Below are positions 22,743-33,378 of a stretch of DNA of 64,000 nucleotides, in pieces; within the stretch, counting starts at the first letter, position 1; each line of letters opens with the position of its first letter. The DNA comes from Aedes albopictus (lineage: Eukaryota; Arthropoda; Insecta; Diptera; Culicidae): the NCBI RefSeq assembly GCF_035046485.1, contig NC_085137.1:40355155-40419154 (forward strand). Direction: 5' to 3'. Below the pieces are notes generated by a model. That model worked only from the letters and a program-made list of their open reading frames with translations. It made no database searches and was not told where the DNA came from. Both the position numbers and the translations under genes were made by a program.

Positions 22743-23405
22743 TTTATTTATAAAAACTTATCCCATTATCAGATAGAGGGAAGTCTTATCTATCTGTTAC
22801 TAATAAGAGATTCCATGAATAATTGGAAACACGCGCAGGAGGAACGCCCTATTCACATGGTAGTCTAGAGATATTGTACAAAAACACACTTGTTCAAACT
22901 GTTGTGTCTACTTATGTGAACAACTCAATCATTTTTCTACCGATTTCCAGTGTTTTTCATGTTTTTCAAATCAAAAGATAAATAGTCCTACAACAAACTT
23001 TAAAGAAACGACGAAAGTGTCAAACCGTTTTTAAATAACTTGCATCACGAGCAACGATGCTCGATTTAAGATATTTGACGTTTTTGGGAAAACATTTATT
23101 TGAGTAGAGACATTTTGAAGACTTGAGACACACGAGATGAACATTATCAACTTTCAAATGATTTTGTGTTTTTTGGTAAGCTTTTGGGAATCAATAATAA
23201 GTAAGAATTCCGGACAATAATGTTGGTGAAAACTCTAACAACTTGCTGTTAACCCTTAAGAAGCATTTACAAAAAATTGTCCAAGATCTTATTGACCTTT
23301 CTCAAACATTGGCCCAAAGTTCGAGAGAAAAATGTACTCATGGAATGGAGCAATCCAGGTAATTTCTTATACAGAAGACTTTGTAAAAATCAGAGGAAGA
23401 AAGAA
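22743..23405. other. AT-rich stretch without recognisable gene
   Basis: No coding or repeat feature identified between the two Helitron-like copies. Confidence 0.4.
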
Positions 23406-23664
23406 TCTATATAAACTAAAATGGAATGGTGTTTGTATGTAACGGATAGGCACGGGAACGGGTCAACAGATATATTTAATTCTTTCACTGTTGCATTCGC
23501 GCAAGGCTTTTTTTTGTTCGTACAAAAAACAATTGAAATAAATGTCCGAGAAGGCACTGGAAAACTGGAAATTCTGAAATTCTGTTTTGAACGGTTCTTT
23601 TCTATGGAGCTGGATGTTAAAAAACACAGTATGCAGGCAGTACGACGTATGCCAGGACAGCTAG
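23406..23664 (+). mobile_element. Non-autonomous Helitron-like element (259 bp)
   Basis: It begins TCTATATAAACTAAAATGG after an A and ends CTAG before a T, matching the A|TC...CTAG|T insertion pattern of Helitrons. The 3' region CAGTATGCAGGCAGTACGACG followed by TGCC and ACAGCTAG matches the copy ending at 22742. The interior is diverged. An ORF of 82 residues inside it is not gene-like. Confidence 0.75.
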
Positions 23665-23691
23665 TTTAGAATATAATTCCAGAAGCATTAA

Positions 23692-23773
23692 CCTTCTTTT
23701 GCATCATGTTGGCAGCAGCTCGCTGACGTAGTGTACAGTTTGGGTCAAAAATGACCCTAATGCCAAAGGAGGG
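23692..23773. mobile_element. 82-bp TTAA-flanked mini-element
   Basis: TTAA at 23688-23691 and 23774-23777 flanks ends CCTTCTTTTGCATCA and TGCCAAAGGAGGG, which are imperfect inverted repeats. TTAA duplication is the signature of piggyBac-type transposition. An internal GGGTCAAAAATGACCC palindrome may also extrude. Confidence 0.72.
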
Positions 23774-23777
23774 TTAA

Positions 23778-24222
23778 CCGGCATATTTCAGACAAAGTTT
23801 TCATATGTAAGATTTTTTTTTTAATTTTACAAGAATGTTCAAAGATGCTTAAAGAACGTTTGGCAATATACTTGAAAATTTCTTCAATTATTTGTTCTAG
23901 TTTATAGTTTCTTAAAAGATAAAAAAAAAATCTTATTTTTCTTTTCGCAATTTTGTTGGATTTTTTATTTAAATGGCCTTAAAAAATCAATTGTTGAAAA
24001 ATCGATATGGTAAATCTCCGATTGTCGTGCTACTTGGTAGATTTGTAGTTCTTCGAAAATAATTAGAACGATATTTATTTTATTTTGTCATCAGGGAAAT
24101 CAATTTCAAGATAGGCTGGTCCATAAGATCGAAGTTTTTCAAAACTCAAAATATTCTTAATATCATAATTTTTGTATCAGTAAATATTTACACATTGTTC
24201 GAATCGTTTTGGCCTTTTTGGC
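23778..24222. other. AT-rich spacer
   Basis: About 440 bp, very AT-rich, with poly-T and poly-A runs. No gene or element recognised. Confidence 0.4.
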
Positions 24223-24965
24223 CAACCTATTATATGCACATCATTGGTACAAATTTAAGCCCGATTGGATAATCTTTGCCGAAGCTAGAACCGTTTTCGT
24301 AAAACACTATTTGTCAGACAGCTTATTTTTGAACAATCATATCTCAGAAACCTGTGAACCGAATTGAATGAAACTTTGAACGTTTATCAACAATATATTA
24401 GTGCTTCACAAGTTATTAAAACATGGGTACTTTTTAATCATTTGAAAAAGTTATCATGGATTGACACTTTTTGGATTTTTCTCAAAAAATGTAATTTTTT
24501 TACATCAATGTCAAACAGTTTTAGTTTTGATATCCAAAGAAATTTTACTTCTGTTCTCAAGATACTTCTATTTGGATTGAAGGAAGAACACATTTATTTG
24601 TGGTATTGTAAATTTGGCTTACTTTCTTCTATATGGGTGAAAATGTCAAACCGGTATAACTTTATTCGTCAAGAGAAAATATTACATTTTATAATGTCGC
24701 ATCAAGTATCAATATATTGTTGATAAACGTTCAAAATTTCATTTGATTCGGTTCGCTGGTTTCGGAAATATGACAGGTTCTAGCTTCGCGAAAGATTAAC
24801 CAATCGAGCCTGAATTTGTACCGGTTATGTACCTATAATAGGTTGACAAACAGTCAAAATTTGAGAATTTTTTATGCACTCTTAGAAAAGTTACAGCATG
24901 TTGAATATTTTTGAGAAAGAAAAAAAGTTGCGTGTCCCAAACATGTTGGCCATCCCCTGTATAAT
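24223..24965 (-). mobile_element. Inverted-repeat element with TACAGGGG-type end
   Basis: 24223-24410 pairs with 24699-24845 as diverged inverted repeats (landmarks CAACCTATTAT/ATAATAGGTTG, GAAGCTAGAACC/GGTTCTAGCTTCG, AACGTTTATCAACAATATAT/ATATATTGTTGATAAACGTT). Weaker pairing continues inward. Outside the right arm, 24846-24965 carries a terminal segment that reads in reverse TACAGGGGATGGCC...GTTTGGGACACGC...CATGCTGTAACTTTTC, shared with 30070-30180 (-) and 42190-42345 (+). A 119-residue frame inside is AT-rich and not gene-like. Confidence 0.75.
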
Positions 24966-26415
24966 TTTCATCTGGCTTTAGCGTTATTGTAGATTTCACA
25001 ATTTTTGAAAATAAATTTAGAATAAATAAACTTATTTTTCTACAGGCGTCTCCGATAGTAGATGTATAGTTGGCCGAGAGAGGGGGTCCGTCAGGGCCAC
25101 AGGACCCTACAACATTTCCCACGCTGGATCCCACAAAAATTCGCTTTGCGAGAAAAAAATAAACGAAAAAGAAAACAGTGCAAGGAAAATCTTTCTGTAT
25201 TTTTCCTTCGCGATGATATCGATTTCATTTTATCATAGGAAATTAACTTTCTTCTCTATTGGGAATATATTATATTTATATATTTGAATACAAGCTTGTA
25301 AATTGTAAATGTAAAAAAAGTTGAAAACTTTTTAAAACTTGGCAAAATATTTTTGACATTTAAATTGTTGAGTTCTGTGTTTTGTATTTCATACTGAAAT
25401 ATAATCCTTCGCTCGAATACTGGAAAAAATTCTGAAAGAATTCATCCGAACGTCAGTATGCCCCCGAATTTTTTGAACTTATGTCCAAGCGTTTAATCTG
25501 AGTTAGTGAAGAATTAAAACAAATGCTAGCGAAATGAAGATACTGAATTCTACTTGATTTTCTAGAGAAAGTCTTGCAAGAATTTGAGGCGAAATCTTAT
25601 GAAAAACTTCGGTCTGATTTTCTATAGAGAAAGCTGCGCGAGTTTTTGAGATATTTTCTGAATTAAACATGTGATTTATGGTAGAATTACTTGAAAAATT
25701 CATAGATTAGCTGAAAAAATTTCATAAGAAAAACTTGATTAGCACTCTCTGTAGATCCAGAGAGATTTTAAAAAGCTTTGCTAAAAACATTCTTGTGATA
25801 ATCGGATATGAATTCGTTCCGTTAATTTTGTAAAAAAAAATCTTACAGGTGAATAAATCTGAAATGAAAGCAGGTATTCGATTGCACTTTTTCCAAGTAT
25901 TCATATAATACCAGAGCAGCACCACAAAGGTCTGAGAGTGCAGGCTGACAGGTTGTTGCTGTATTATATTTGTACATATTCAGAATAGTACTTTTTATTG
26001 TGTTATATTGATATCCATTACTTGACTAGTTCTACAGATTTGTTTGAAATATCTTTCGAACATTCACTATGATTTACACATTTTTTTCCAGAATATAAAC
26101 AAGAAATTGAACGTGTCCGTGTCTTTTTAAAAAAGAAACAAAAAAAAAAAGAAAAAAGAAAAGTATTTCTCAAATGAGGCAAACAATAGAAACAGGTCTT
26201 TATCTTCCTGAAAGCAAAAATTAAGCGAAAAACGCGTTGCGGTTTCAGGATAAACTAGGCACAATAAGTGTTTCAAAATCAAGCTGTTCAGATTGTGCTG
26301 TTTAAGATCATTCAAACTTCAATTCCAGAGCTCTTTCTTAAGGTTTGCAATGATAACTTGAAAAATCTTGAGCATTAAATTGTAATCTCTCAGCGATTCC
26401 ATGAAAATATATGTA
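24966..26415. other. AT-rich DNA with weak GAATTC-type degenerate repeats
   Basis: Between about 25420 and 25760, words such as GAAAGAATTC and TTTTCTAGAGAAAG recall the degenerate arrays. At 26107-26135 the phrase GAACGTGTCCGTGTCTTTTT matches the 3' end of the inner SINE at 63005, so a short SINE tail may lie there. No gene seen. Confidence 0.4.
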
Positions 26416-26470
26416 GAATCAAAAATAAAAGTACTCCGATATTGCTCAAATTCGGTAGGAATGATCGTAA

Positions 26471-26621
26471 GGGTCTGTCCAATTATAACGTAGCATTTTC
26501 TGGCCCATTTTCAACACCCCCTTCCTCCTCGTAGCCTATTTTACTACCTAATACATGGCTCGTAGCAATTTCAGAGACTCTCCAATTCCCCTAAAATGCT
26601 ACGTGATTTATGGACGATCCC
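26471..26621. mobile_element. 151-bp MITE nested in an inverted-repeat arm
   Basis: The ends GGGTCTGTCCAATTATAACG and, in reverse, GGGATCGTCCATAAATCACG are imperfect inverted repeats; GTAGCATTTT lies just inside both. It splits the left arm of the element 26416-28094 between GATCGTAA and TTTCCGAAAAT, whereas the right arm reads continuously (CCGAAAATAAATAGACCC in reverse), so the empty site is visible. No clear target duplication beyond a few bases. Confidence 0.82.
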
Positions 26622-27149
26622 TTTCCGAAAATAATTAGACCCGTATTTTTTGTTTCGCCATGAGGGAGGCCATTTTGGAAAAAAGGTTAGTAAAAAAAGA
26701 TTTTTTTTTTTTTTTGAACCGACATAACTATTGAACCAATTGACCGATTTTCAATCATTTTTTACTAATGAAAAGATTACTAATTCTACATTTAAGAAAA
26801 AAAATATTGCGAAACAAAATAAGTTAACTTGAATATGCACGAACGGTCAAAATATCAGTTTTTTGATGATTTTTACAATGTTGGACCACAACGAATATAC
26901 TTTTTTTATATTTTTAATGAAAGCTTTAACTATTTCTACATGACATTTCAAAAAATTAGTTATTTATTTCGATATACAACTTGAACATTTTTGAACCGTT
27001 TTATTGATTTATTTTTTTTGAAAATTTCAAGTTTTGTGCTCATATACGTATGGAATGACCATGCGTCTCCATCACTTTAAAAATGTCGTTTATTTTTTTC
27101 ACATACATACAGCTATGGTTGAACTTCAGTTAGAAAAAAAAAATGCTGC

Positions 27150-27740
27150 AAAATGATAATCCTCCTAGAATTGCATCCGGCTTTCCTTCAGAAGTTTCTG
27201 AATTCCTCCATAATTTCCTTCTGATTTTCCTCTGGAATTTTTCCCCAGATTCCTCCTAGAGTTTTTTTTTTCCTAGGATTCATTCAGGAGCTCCTTGTTG
27301 AATTCCTCCAGGATTGCCTTCAGAGATTGATCTATGAGTTCATTACAATATTTCTCCAGAGGTTGCTTCAAGAGACCCCAAGAGTTCCTGCTGAAATTAC
27401 TCCAGGAGTTTCTTCTGGTGTTCCTCCAGGAAAAACTTGTAATTAGAAGGCACGAAATGTTGCTAATTGACAAATTGAGAGATAAAATTTGTGAAAAAAT
27501 CGCGTTCTGGTGGGAGTTTCAGTCATACCAGCAATTCTGGTAAAATGCCAGTAGAGGGCAATATGTGTCATTGCTCTGCCAGGAATAAAATCTGGGAATC
27601 CACAAGAAGTCTGTTCTTGGATACGTCTTGACGATTTCGTTTTTTAAGAATTCCTTCAACACTTCCTTCTGGTAAACTTTAAAAGCTTCTTCTGTGATTT
27701 TTGAAGGAGCTCTTGCTGGGATTCCTTAAGAAGAATATGA
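27150..27740 (-). repeat. Degenerate GAATTCC-type array, minus orientation
   Basis: CTCC-rich words (TTCCTCCAGGA, CTCCAGGAGTTTC) mark the array family in reverse orientation, inside the spacer of the 26416-28094 element. Open frames of 66-69 residues over it are repeat translations. Confidence 0.65.
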
Positions 27741-28427
27741 AATAAAAACAAATAAATGAAATTACCGACATTTTTAAAGTGATTCATAGGCATTCCATAT
27801 TTTGAAATTAAAAAAATTAGGGCACAAAAACGACTTGAAGAACATTTCTAATTTTTTGATACTTTTTGTAAAAGTAGTTGAACTTTCGTTAAAAAAATAT
27901 AAAAAGTATAGTCGTTGTGGTCAAACATTGTGAAAATCTTAAAAAATCTTATATTTTGAGAATTTTTGAATATTCATGTTAACTAATTTTCGTTTATTTT
28001 TCTATTTTTTTATTTCGTTTACGGGTCTATTTATTTTCGGTAACGATCATTCCTATTGAATATAGCAATAACGGAGAACTTTTATTTTTGAATCCATTCT
28101 TTTTTTTCGTGAAATGGTTGCTCTTCAATAACACTTTTTGTAAACTCAATGCACAGTGGTCCGAATGCACGTTTTAGCAGGAAAAAACTTCCTGTCTCTG
28201 TTATCGTTAAGTTTAGACGCTTAGTGTCCTCAAAGAAGTTGTTCGCAATTCTTTACTGTATCTTTTCTAAAAAGTGTTGATAAGGATGGTCCACGTCTTG
28301 ACTCAAGTCTAGCAACAACTTTTCAATTTAATGTTATTTGCGAACAAGTTCTTCGGCAAAGTTGTGGGTCATGTTATGCCGTAGACATATTTTATCTAGC
28401 TCCTAAAATGAACATAGGGTGTCCGGC

Positions 28428-28845
28428 CATTTGGCCGAATGCCGTTTGGCCGAACGCCATTTGGCCGAATGCCATTTAGCCGAATGGGTCGTTTGGCCAA
28501 ATGCCGTTTGGCCGAGTTATGATAAAAAGCATTTAGAGGTAGTTTTTGGCATTCTAATTTATTGAACATATTATCTGAAATATTTCCTTCTTTTATTCAT
28601 TGGCGGTTCTTTCTAGTTTTGACATTCAGGGATTGTTTGGCGTTGCAACTGTCGATATTTTATCAAATATTTTTCCCTCTTTGAATCATAGATTGTTCTT
28701 TCGAGTTATACTGATCTGGGAAACAGTGACATGGTCACTCAAGTGCATATCCCTTTCGGCCAAATGACCCTTTCGGCCAAAAGGCGTTTGGCCAAACGGC
28801 ATTCGGCCAAATAGCGTTCGGCCGAATGACCCGTAACCGAACGTA
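28428..28845. mobile_element. MITE with GGCCGAATG sub-repeats at both ends
   Basis: The left end (28428-28510) has at least six copies of a 13-14-bp word such as TTTGGCCGAATGCC; the right end (28755-28845) has the complementary word TTCGGCCAAA. The two ends are inverted. The middle holds two imperfect direct copies of a ~110-bp segment with CTTTCTAG/CTTTCGAG landmarks. No coding. Confidence 0.75.
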
Positions 28846-30069
28846 GTCGGTCAATTTTATGTTTTGACTGAAGGGCAAATTTGGAACGAAAATCACGAAA
28901 ACGTTATATTTTACTTGGAATAAATTAACTTTGAAAATCCTTCTAAAAAATTGAATAATTTCATATAACTCATGCAATTTCAAAGATAGGGCCATACTGT
29001 TTTCGGCGAAATTGAAGGTGTCTACTTGAAGGGGTGAAATTTCCCATACACGACTTTTTGTTAAACGCGAAACAAAAGCTCAAAACTTAAAATTTTATAT
29101 AAGAACTTCCAAAGATTTTCTTCCTTTACATAAGGATTCCAAATATCCTATCAAATTGTACCCCAAGTTTTTTTTACCTAATCTAACACTTGGAATCTCT
29201 TCCTAATTCTAGTAATTTGAAATTCCTAGAAAATTAATGTAGTACTTATGTAAAACATTCAATAAACTAGTTCTATAAATGATTTTAAAAGTTCATTTTA
29301 GAAATACAAACAAGAGTTCTCAAATTTCATCAAAGCTTCTGAAGAAATGTATTCTATCGCTATCTTGCTACATTTTCACAGAATACCGAATAGAATTTCA
29401 TCATAAATTACCTACTTCAGATTATTCCACAAGTCTCGGTAAGAATTCTTCCATTAAGTACTCTAAAATGTTTTTCAAAGAGTAATTTCAAAAATTCAAC
29501 TAAATTCGCATTCCCACTAGAAAACTCAGAATAAACCTCAGAATCAAACTTTGTTGGCTCCAGGATTTTCTTTTCATATGTACTTTTAAGAAGTCTTCCA
29601 AAAAGTCCTAGCACTTTTGGCTGATTCCCGAAATCACCACTTAATTCTGGCGAAATTTTCCGAAAAATTCTTGAATAAAGATGAACGTCAATTTCTAAAA
29701 AATATGAGAAAACATTTTCGATTTAATTCAGGTGTTTATTTTTAATCGAATTTCTGACAGTATTGTAGGGTTATCATCTGTCGTTTTTTTTTTTTTTTTG
29801 GAATTACATACTGATGAAAGATTGATTTTCACTATTTCGAAGACACTTATTAGAAAACTGTTTCCATAAAAACTTTTCTACTTGAGAAAAAATGAAGAAA
29901 AATCTAAAAATTTGTTCTCCCGGAAGATTTGAGCAGATGAAACTTCATCATGTGAAATGAAGAATGTTCCAATGAATTCTCGAAATTTTTTTTATTCTTC
30001 TTCTCCAGAAGGTGTTTTAATATTCCAAAAGATTAATGAGCATTATAGACATACATAATTATCTGAATG
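28846..30069. other. AT-rich DNA without recognisable gene
   Basis: Short open frames only. Weak GAATTC-like words occur between 29100 and 29720. Poly-T run near 29786-29800. No feature assigned. Confidence 0.45.
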
Positions 30070-30180
30070 AAAATTGTGTAACTTTTTGAAAAGTTACAAC
30101 ACGTTGATCATTTTTTTTTTGAAAAGTGAAAATTTTGCCTATCCCGATCATTTTGTCTATCTCCTGTGGGTACATAGTTA
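30070..30180 (-). repeat. Solo copy of the TACAGGGG end repeat
   Basis: In reverse it reads a CAGGAGATAGACAAAATGATC start, then GGGATAGGCAAAATTTTCAC and later GTTGTAACTTTTC, aligning with the segments at 24846-24965 and 42190-42345. Diverged; no second arm found. Confidence 0.65.
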
Positions 30181-30519
30181 TTTGGCCCATGGCTGTTGTT
30201 TTTTTATAAATACAGAAAATATTGGCTATTTTGAAATTTTAAATGGTAAAAACAAATATTTTTGTTCAGTGCATAAACAAATTGTAATAATTTTAAAAAT
30301 GATTGAGTTCTTGAAAGTAAGAGATGCTCCATTGTCTAAATCTAGTTTAAAGGCAATAACTTACAATTACTATTAACTCAGTGAACCAATTTATTGATGG
30401 CTTTATTAGTATTGTAAATCATTGGTTTTAAAAGTGCTCATAATGACCTACAACCTGCAATAAACCACTTCGAAGTTTTTGTTTTTCATCATAACCATAT
30501 TTGTAACACTGTGTCATTC

Positions 30520-30868
30520 ATCTACCTAGTGAATGAGGCTCTAGAGCGAAGAATCTGAAGAGTAACAGTAGTGAAAACCCATTGTCATAGTGATCATCAT
30601 AGTACAAATCGAATCGAATCTTTCCCCTATACTTTCCGCGGCAACATCAACCAACAACGCCCCTTTCGATCTGTGTGTCAACACCTGTGGATGCTGATTT
30701 CATGAAATCCACCAACGACAACCATCCGCAAAACCATCGGCATCGTCGACGACGTTGTTGTTGTTACATCGCTAAACACGAACTTCTCATACCGCAGAAG
30801 CGCTCCGTAAGTTTTGTCCGGCCAATCGAAGCAGTAAGATCGGAACCCACTGCGGTGGCTCGCTGGAG
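30520..30868 (+). other. Possible 5' untranslated exon sequence
   Basis: Composition changes to a more balanced, less AT-rich and more codon-like texture than the flanks. It directly precedes the candidate coding exon. It contains a 65-codon open frame in another register (30675-30872) that would overlap the start at 30869, as an upstream frame would. A GTAAGT at 30808 could be an alternative splice donor. Entirely inference. Confidence 0.3.
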
Positions 30869-30951
30869 ATGAAAGTCAAGGCGACCGGCAAGCGGATTTT
30901 GCGGCGCAGGAAAAGCAGCAAGAAGAGCCTGGAGATCTATCCCGCACCAAA
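30869..30951 (+). CDS. Candidate first coding exon of an unrecognised gene (partial)
   Basis: An ATG at 30869 opens 27 codons plus two bases, ending at a canonical splice donor: the exon ends CACCAAA and the intron begins GTGAGT (30952). The peptide starts MKVKATGK and is strongly basic (RILRRRKSSKKS), ending LEIYPAP. The ATG is the first in this frame after an upstream stop (near 30770). The following DNA is AT-rich and intron-like. I do not recognise the protein. The basic N-terminus might be a nuclear-localisation or membrane-binding stretch, but that is a guess. No downstream exon is identified here; introns in mosquito genes may be tens of kilobases. Confidence 0.4.
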
Positions 30952-31552
30952 GTGAGTTGAATTCCTTATATTTTTTTTTCGTTATCTTACATTTCCGTTT
31001 GTCTGAGCATATGCCGATTAACTATTGAAGTGTGTGGGGTAAAACTGATGAAAACTCGGAAATATTCTGTATCAGTCATCGCAGTACAGTAGTTACGATC
31101 ATTTAGTATCCCAGTGTTTTTTTTTTACAGAAAATCCTGAGTTTTAATCAGTTTTATTCCACTGTGCAACACTCGGAATGAGATATCACAAAAATATCTC
31201 TTACTGGGCCGAGTAGTACTATGACATAAACGGCATTTGTGCTCAGAGCGTTCTTCCCCTCGTCATCGTCTGCGGGCTCCGCAATGTCGCAGAAATCGTA
31301 AAATGTAATTAGCAATATATACCGGCCCGTTAGTTATAAGAACAAGCAAAGAGATGTTGTGCATCGATAATACTAAGAGCAGGTGGCAGAACGAACGAAT
31401 GAACGATGTGATTACGGTACTACAGTTAGTTTCATGCTTAATTTGCATCCAGGAATTTCAGCGTGGGTTCGAGACTTGACGGGAGATGTGGCAATCCATT
31501 TACTACGGATGATTTAACGGTTTAATCCAAGGCAATCCTATTTGCTTTAGAT
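30952..31552. other. Intron-like or intergenic DNA
   Basis: AT-rich, begins with the donor GTGAGT. No repeat or gene recognised up to the short insertion at 31553. Confidence 0.4.
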
Positions 31553-31609
31553 TAATACTATTATTTTTCTTTATTATCGAGATTTTCATCCCTCGGCTGG
31601 TTCATCTCG
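31553..31609 (-). mobile_element. 57-bp tail-only retroposon (SINE 3' hairpin)
   Basis: Flanked by a perfect 12-bp direct repeat TTTGCTTTAGAT (31541-31552 and 31610-31621). In reverse it reads C, then GAGAT...CAGCC-GAG-GGATG...ATCTC, then GATAATAAAGAAAAATAAT-type tail. Its length equals that of the copy at 8847, although target sequences are unrelated. It is probably intronic if the exon at 30869 is real. Confidence 0.9.
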
Positions 31610-31621
31610 TTTGCTTTAGAT

Positions 31622-33051
31622 AGTAAATATCTGTTCAACGTAAAAGGTCATATATTATTAGATTGGCATAAATAATTCTCTCAAATTCATGCATAAGATT
31701 TCCAAAAATAGTAAGAAATAATTTCTTTCAATCCTAGAAACGGTAACCTAAAATCATAAAAAGTAGAAGAAGCCTCAAAGCCATTCGGAAAGCCCACTTC
31801 CCTCGTTTTGACGACTAACATCCCAATAACAAACAGCCACTTTCGCCCACACGTAATCGTAAACTGTTGCAGTCGTAAATCGAATTTTTGCCACATTAGG
31901 GCCAATGGCGCGCGAAAACGAAAACGGCCTTTTTATTGTCTTCCCAAAGGTATGGAAGGCTAGCGTGTTCCGCCATAATTCCTCAATTTGAATGCACTTT
32001 TCACGGGGCTCACGGGGAGTCGAACACAATAATGTTTGTTTTTCCGTTTGGCGCTCGTGGGAGGGATTGTTCAAAGTTCGATAGATGTTATACGAGTTGA
32101 GTGTAGGAAGGGAACCCAATGAATCACCTGTCTCTTCTGCATGCCTGTCGACCCTGAATAAGGAAAAGCGAGCTTCCTAGCCGTAGCTACCTTCTTCTAT
32201 CGTTGTTGATGGAACGCGAACTTGCAAATAGAAGTTTGTTGGAGGTACTTCGATTGCTGAATTGCATGACCCATCGCCGTACCAGCGCCAGCGTTGGAGA
32301 AGAACCTAGGTATCTTTTGAGTGGCTATCGCTAAGTGGTGAATAAATCACTTCGATGGGGATCAGAACACGGAAGGATTACAGAAATGGTTGTAGAACTA
32401 GTTAGTTGTTGATGTTTGCATAAATTAGATAATCGTATTAGCTGTTGATCGCTGTGTACATTCATACGGCTGAATCGACTGCACTGGCATTGCATACCAT
32501 CGGTCAGTTTAGTCATTTGCAACTGGATCTCGATGAGCTAGTTGTAATATATCAAAAAAAAAAAAGAATACGATACTCAGTCGCGTCTTTATACTAATTA
32601 ATTTTAAAATATGGGAGAAATGATCATTAAGGTACCGTTAGACGGGGTAGTTTTGACAGTATTAATAATCAATGATTAATCATGTGTTTGGTTTGGTAAG
32701 CTGGGTTGAAAAGGCTGTTCCCCCTCCTTCCAACTTCACAGCACAGTGCCATTTTACCATAATATCCCTACAAGTTATGCAAGCAGTGAACTGTGCCGCA
32801 TCATTTTCAGACTAATCAACACACAATAATCTAGCAGCTTACGTCTGGTGTCCACGCACCAATGTGAACCCTCTGCCATACAACAATATTATCAAAATCA
32901 CTGTGACATCTCAACATGAACTTGTGTAGACGCAGAAGACTCAACGGTCTGCCGTGGACAAGCAATTGTAATCATCGCTTGCTTCCCCTTTCCCGCGTTC
33001 ATCCGTGACCTGATGTAGCAGGCGCCATTTTCGCCTTAAAATAGAAGCTTG
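31622..33051. other. Apparently single-copy DNA without recognisable gene
   Basis: Mixed composition, fewer repeats than its surroundings. Overlapping minus-strand frames (31687-32119) resemble no known family. A poly-A run lies at 32553-32564. It may be intronic or regulatory DNA. Confidence 0.4.
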
Positions 33052-33064
33052 AGCTTGAAGATTG

Positions 33065-33365
33065 TCGGCGTCGGTGGTGTAGTGGTAAGCGTGGTTGCCT
33101 CTCACCCCAGTCGGTCGGGGTTCAATTCCCGTCGACGCCGATGGGATTTTCTGAGACATAAAATCCGTGATCACGCCTTCCCTCGGATAGGAAGTAAAGC
33201 CGTAGGTCCCGGCCCATGTGTTGATGGGTTCGATATGTAGGGTCCTCAGGTGTAGTGGCTGTCTCCCTGGGGCGTCGGAATTTAAGGCTTAGCTCCTAGA
33301 CCCAGCCGACGTAAAACACAACTGGCGCCGAACGGTGCTAGTTGGCCAGAAAAAAGAAGAAGAAG
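33065..33365 (+). mobile_element. tRNA-derived SINE with GAA tail and 13-bp duplication
   Basis: The head folds like a tRNA: the first seven bases GGCGTCG after TC pair perfectly with CGACGCC. The A box is TGGTGTAGTGG (33075-33085) and the B box GTTCAATTC (33120-33128). A tRNA-unrelated body (CCTTCCCTCGGATAGGAAG, GGTCCCGGCCCATGTG, GGCGCCGAACGGTGC) ends in AAAAAAGAAGAAGAAG. A perfect 13-bp direct repeat AGCTTGAAGATTG flanks it (33052-33064, 33366-33378), so it is a fairly young insertion. Triplet-tailed mosquito SINEs of the Feilai type are a likely match, not verified. Confidence 0.93.
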
Positions 33366-33378
33366 AGCTTGAAGATTG

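Larger units (their letters stand above)
26416..28094. mobile_element. 1.7-kb inverted-repeat element with nested MITE
   Basis: The left arm (about 26416-27095) is the diverged reverse complement of the right arm (about 27752-28094). Matching landmarks include AAATAAAAGTACTCCG/CGGAGAACTTTTATTT, GGAATGATCGT/ACGATCATTCC, TAGACCCGT/ACGGGTCTA and GACCACAACGA/TCGTTGTGGTC. The left arm carries the MITE at 26471-26621. The spacer holds degenerate GAATTCC-type repeats. No transposase frame. Confidence 0.8.

Noticed and set aside
26107..26135. Tail-only copy of the inner SINE of 63005
   Set aside because: Only about 20 bases match and no target duplication is visible, so it is mentioned only within the surrounding stretch.
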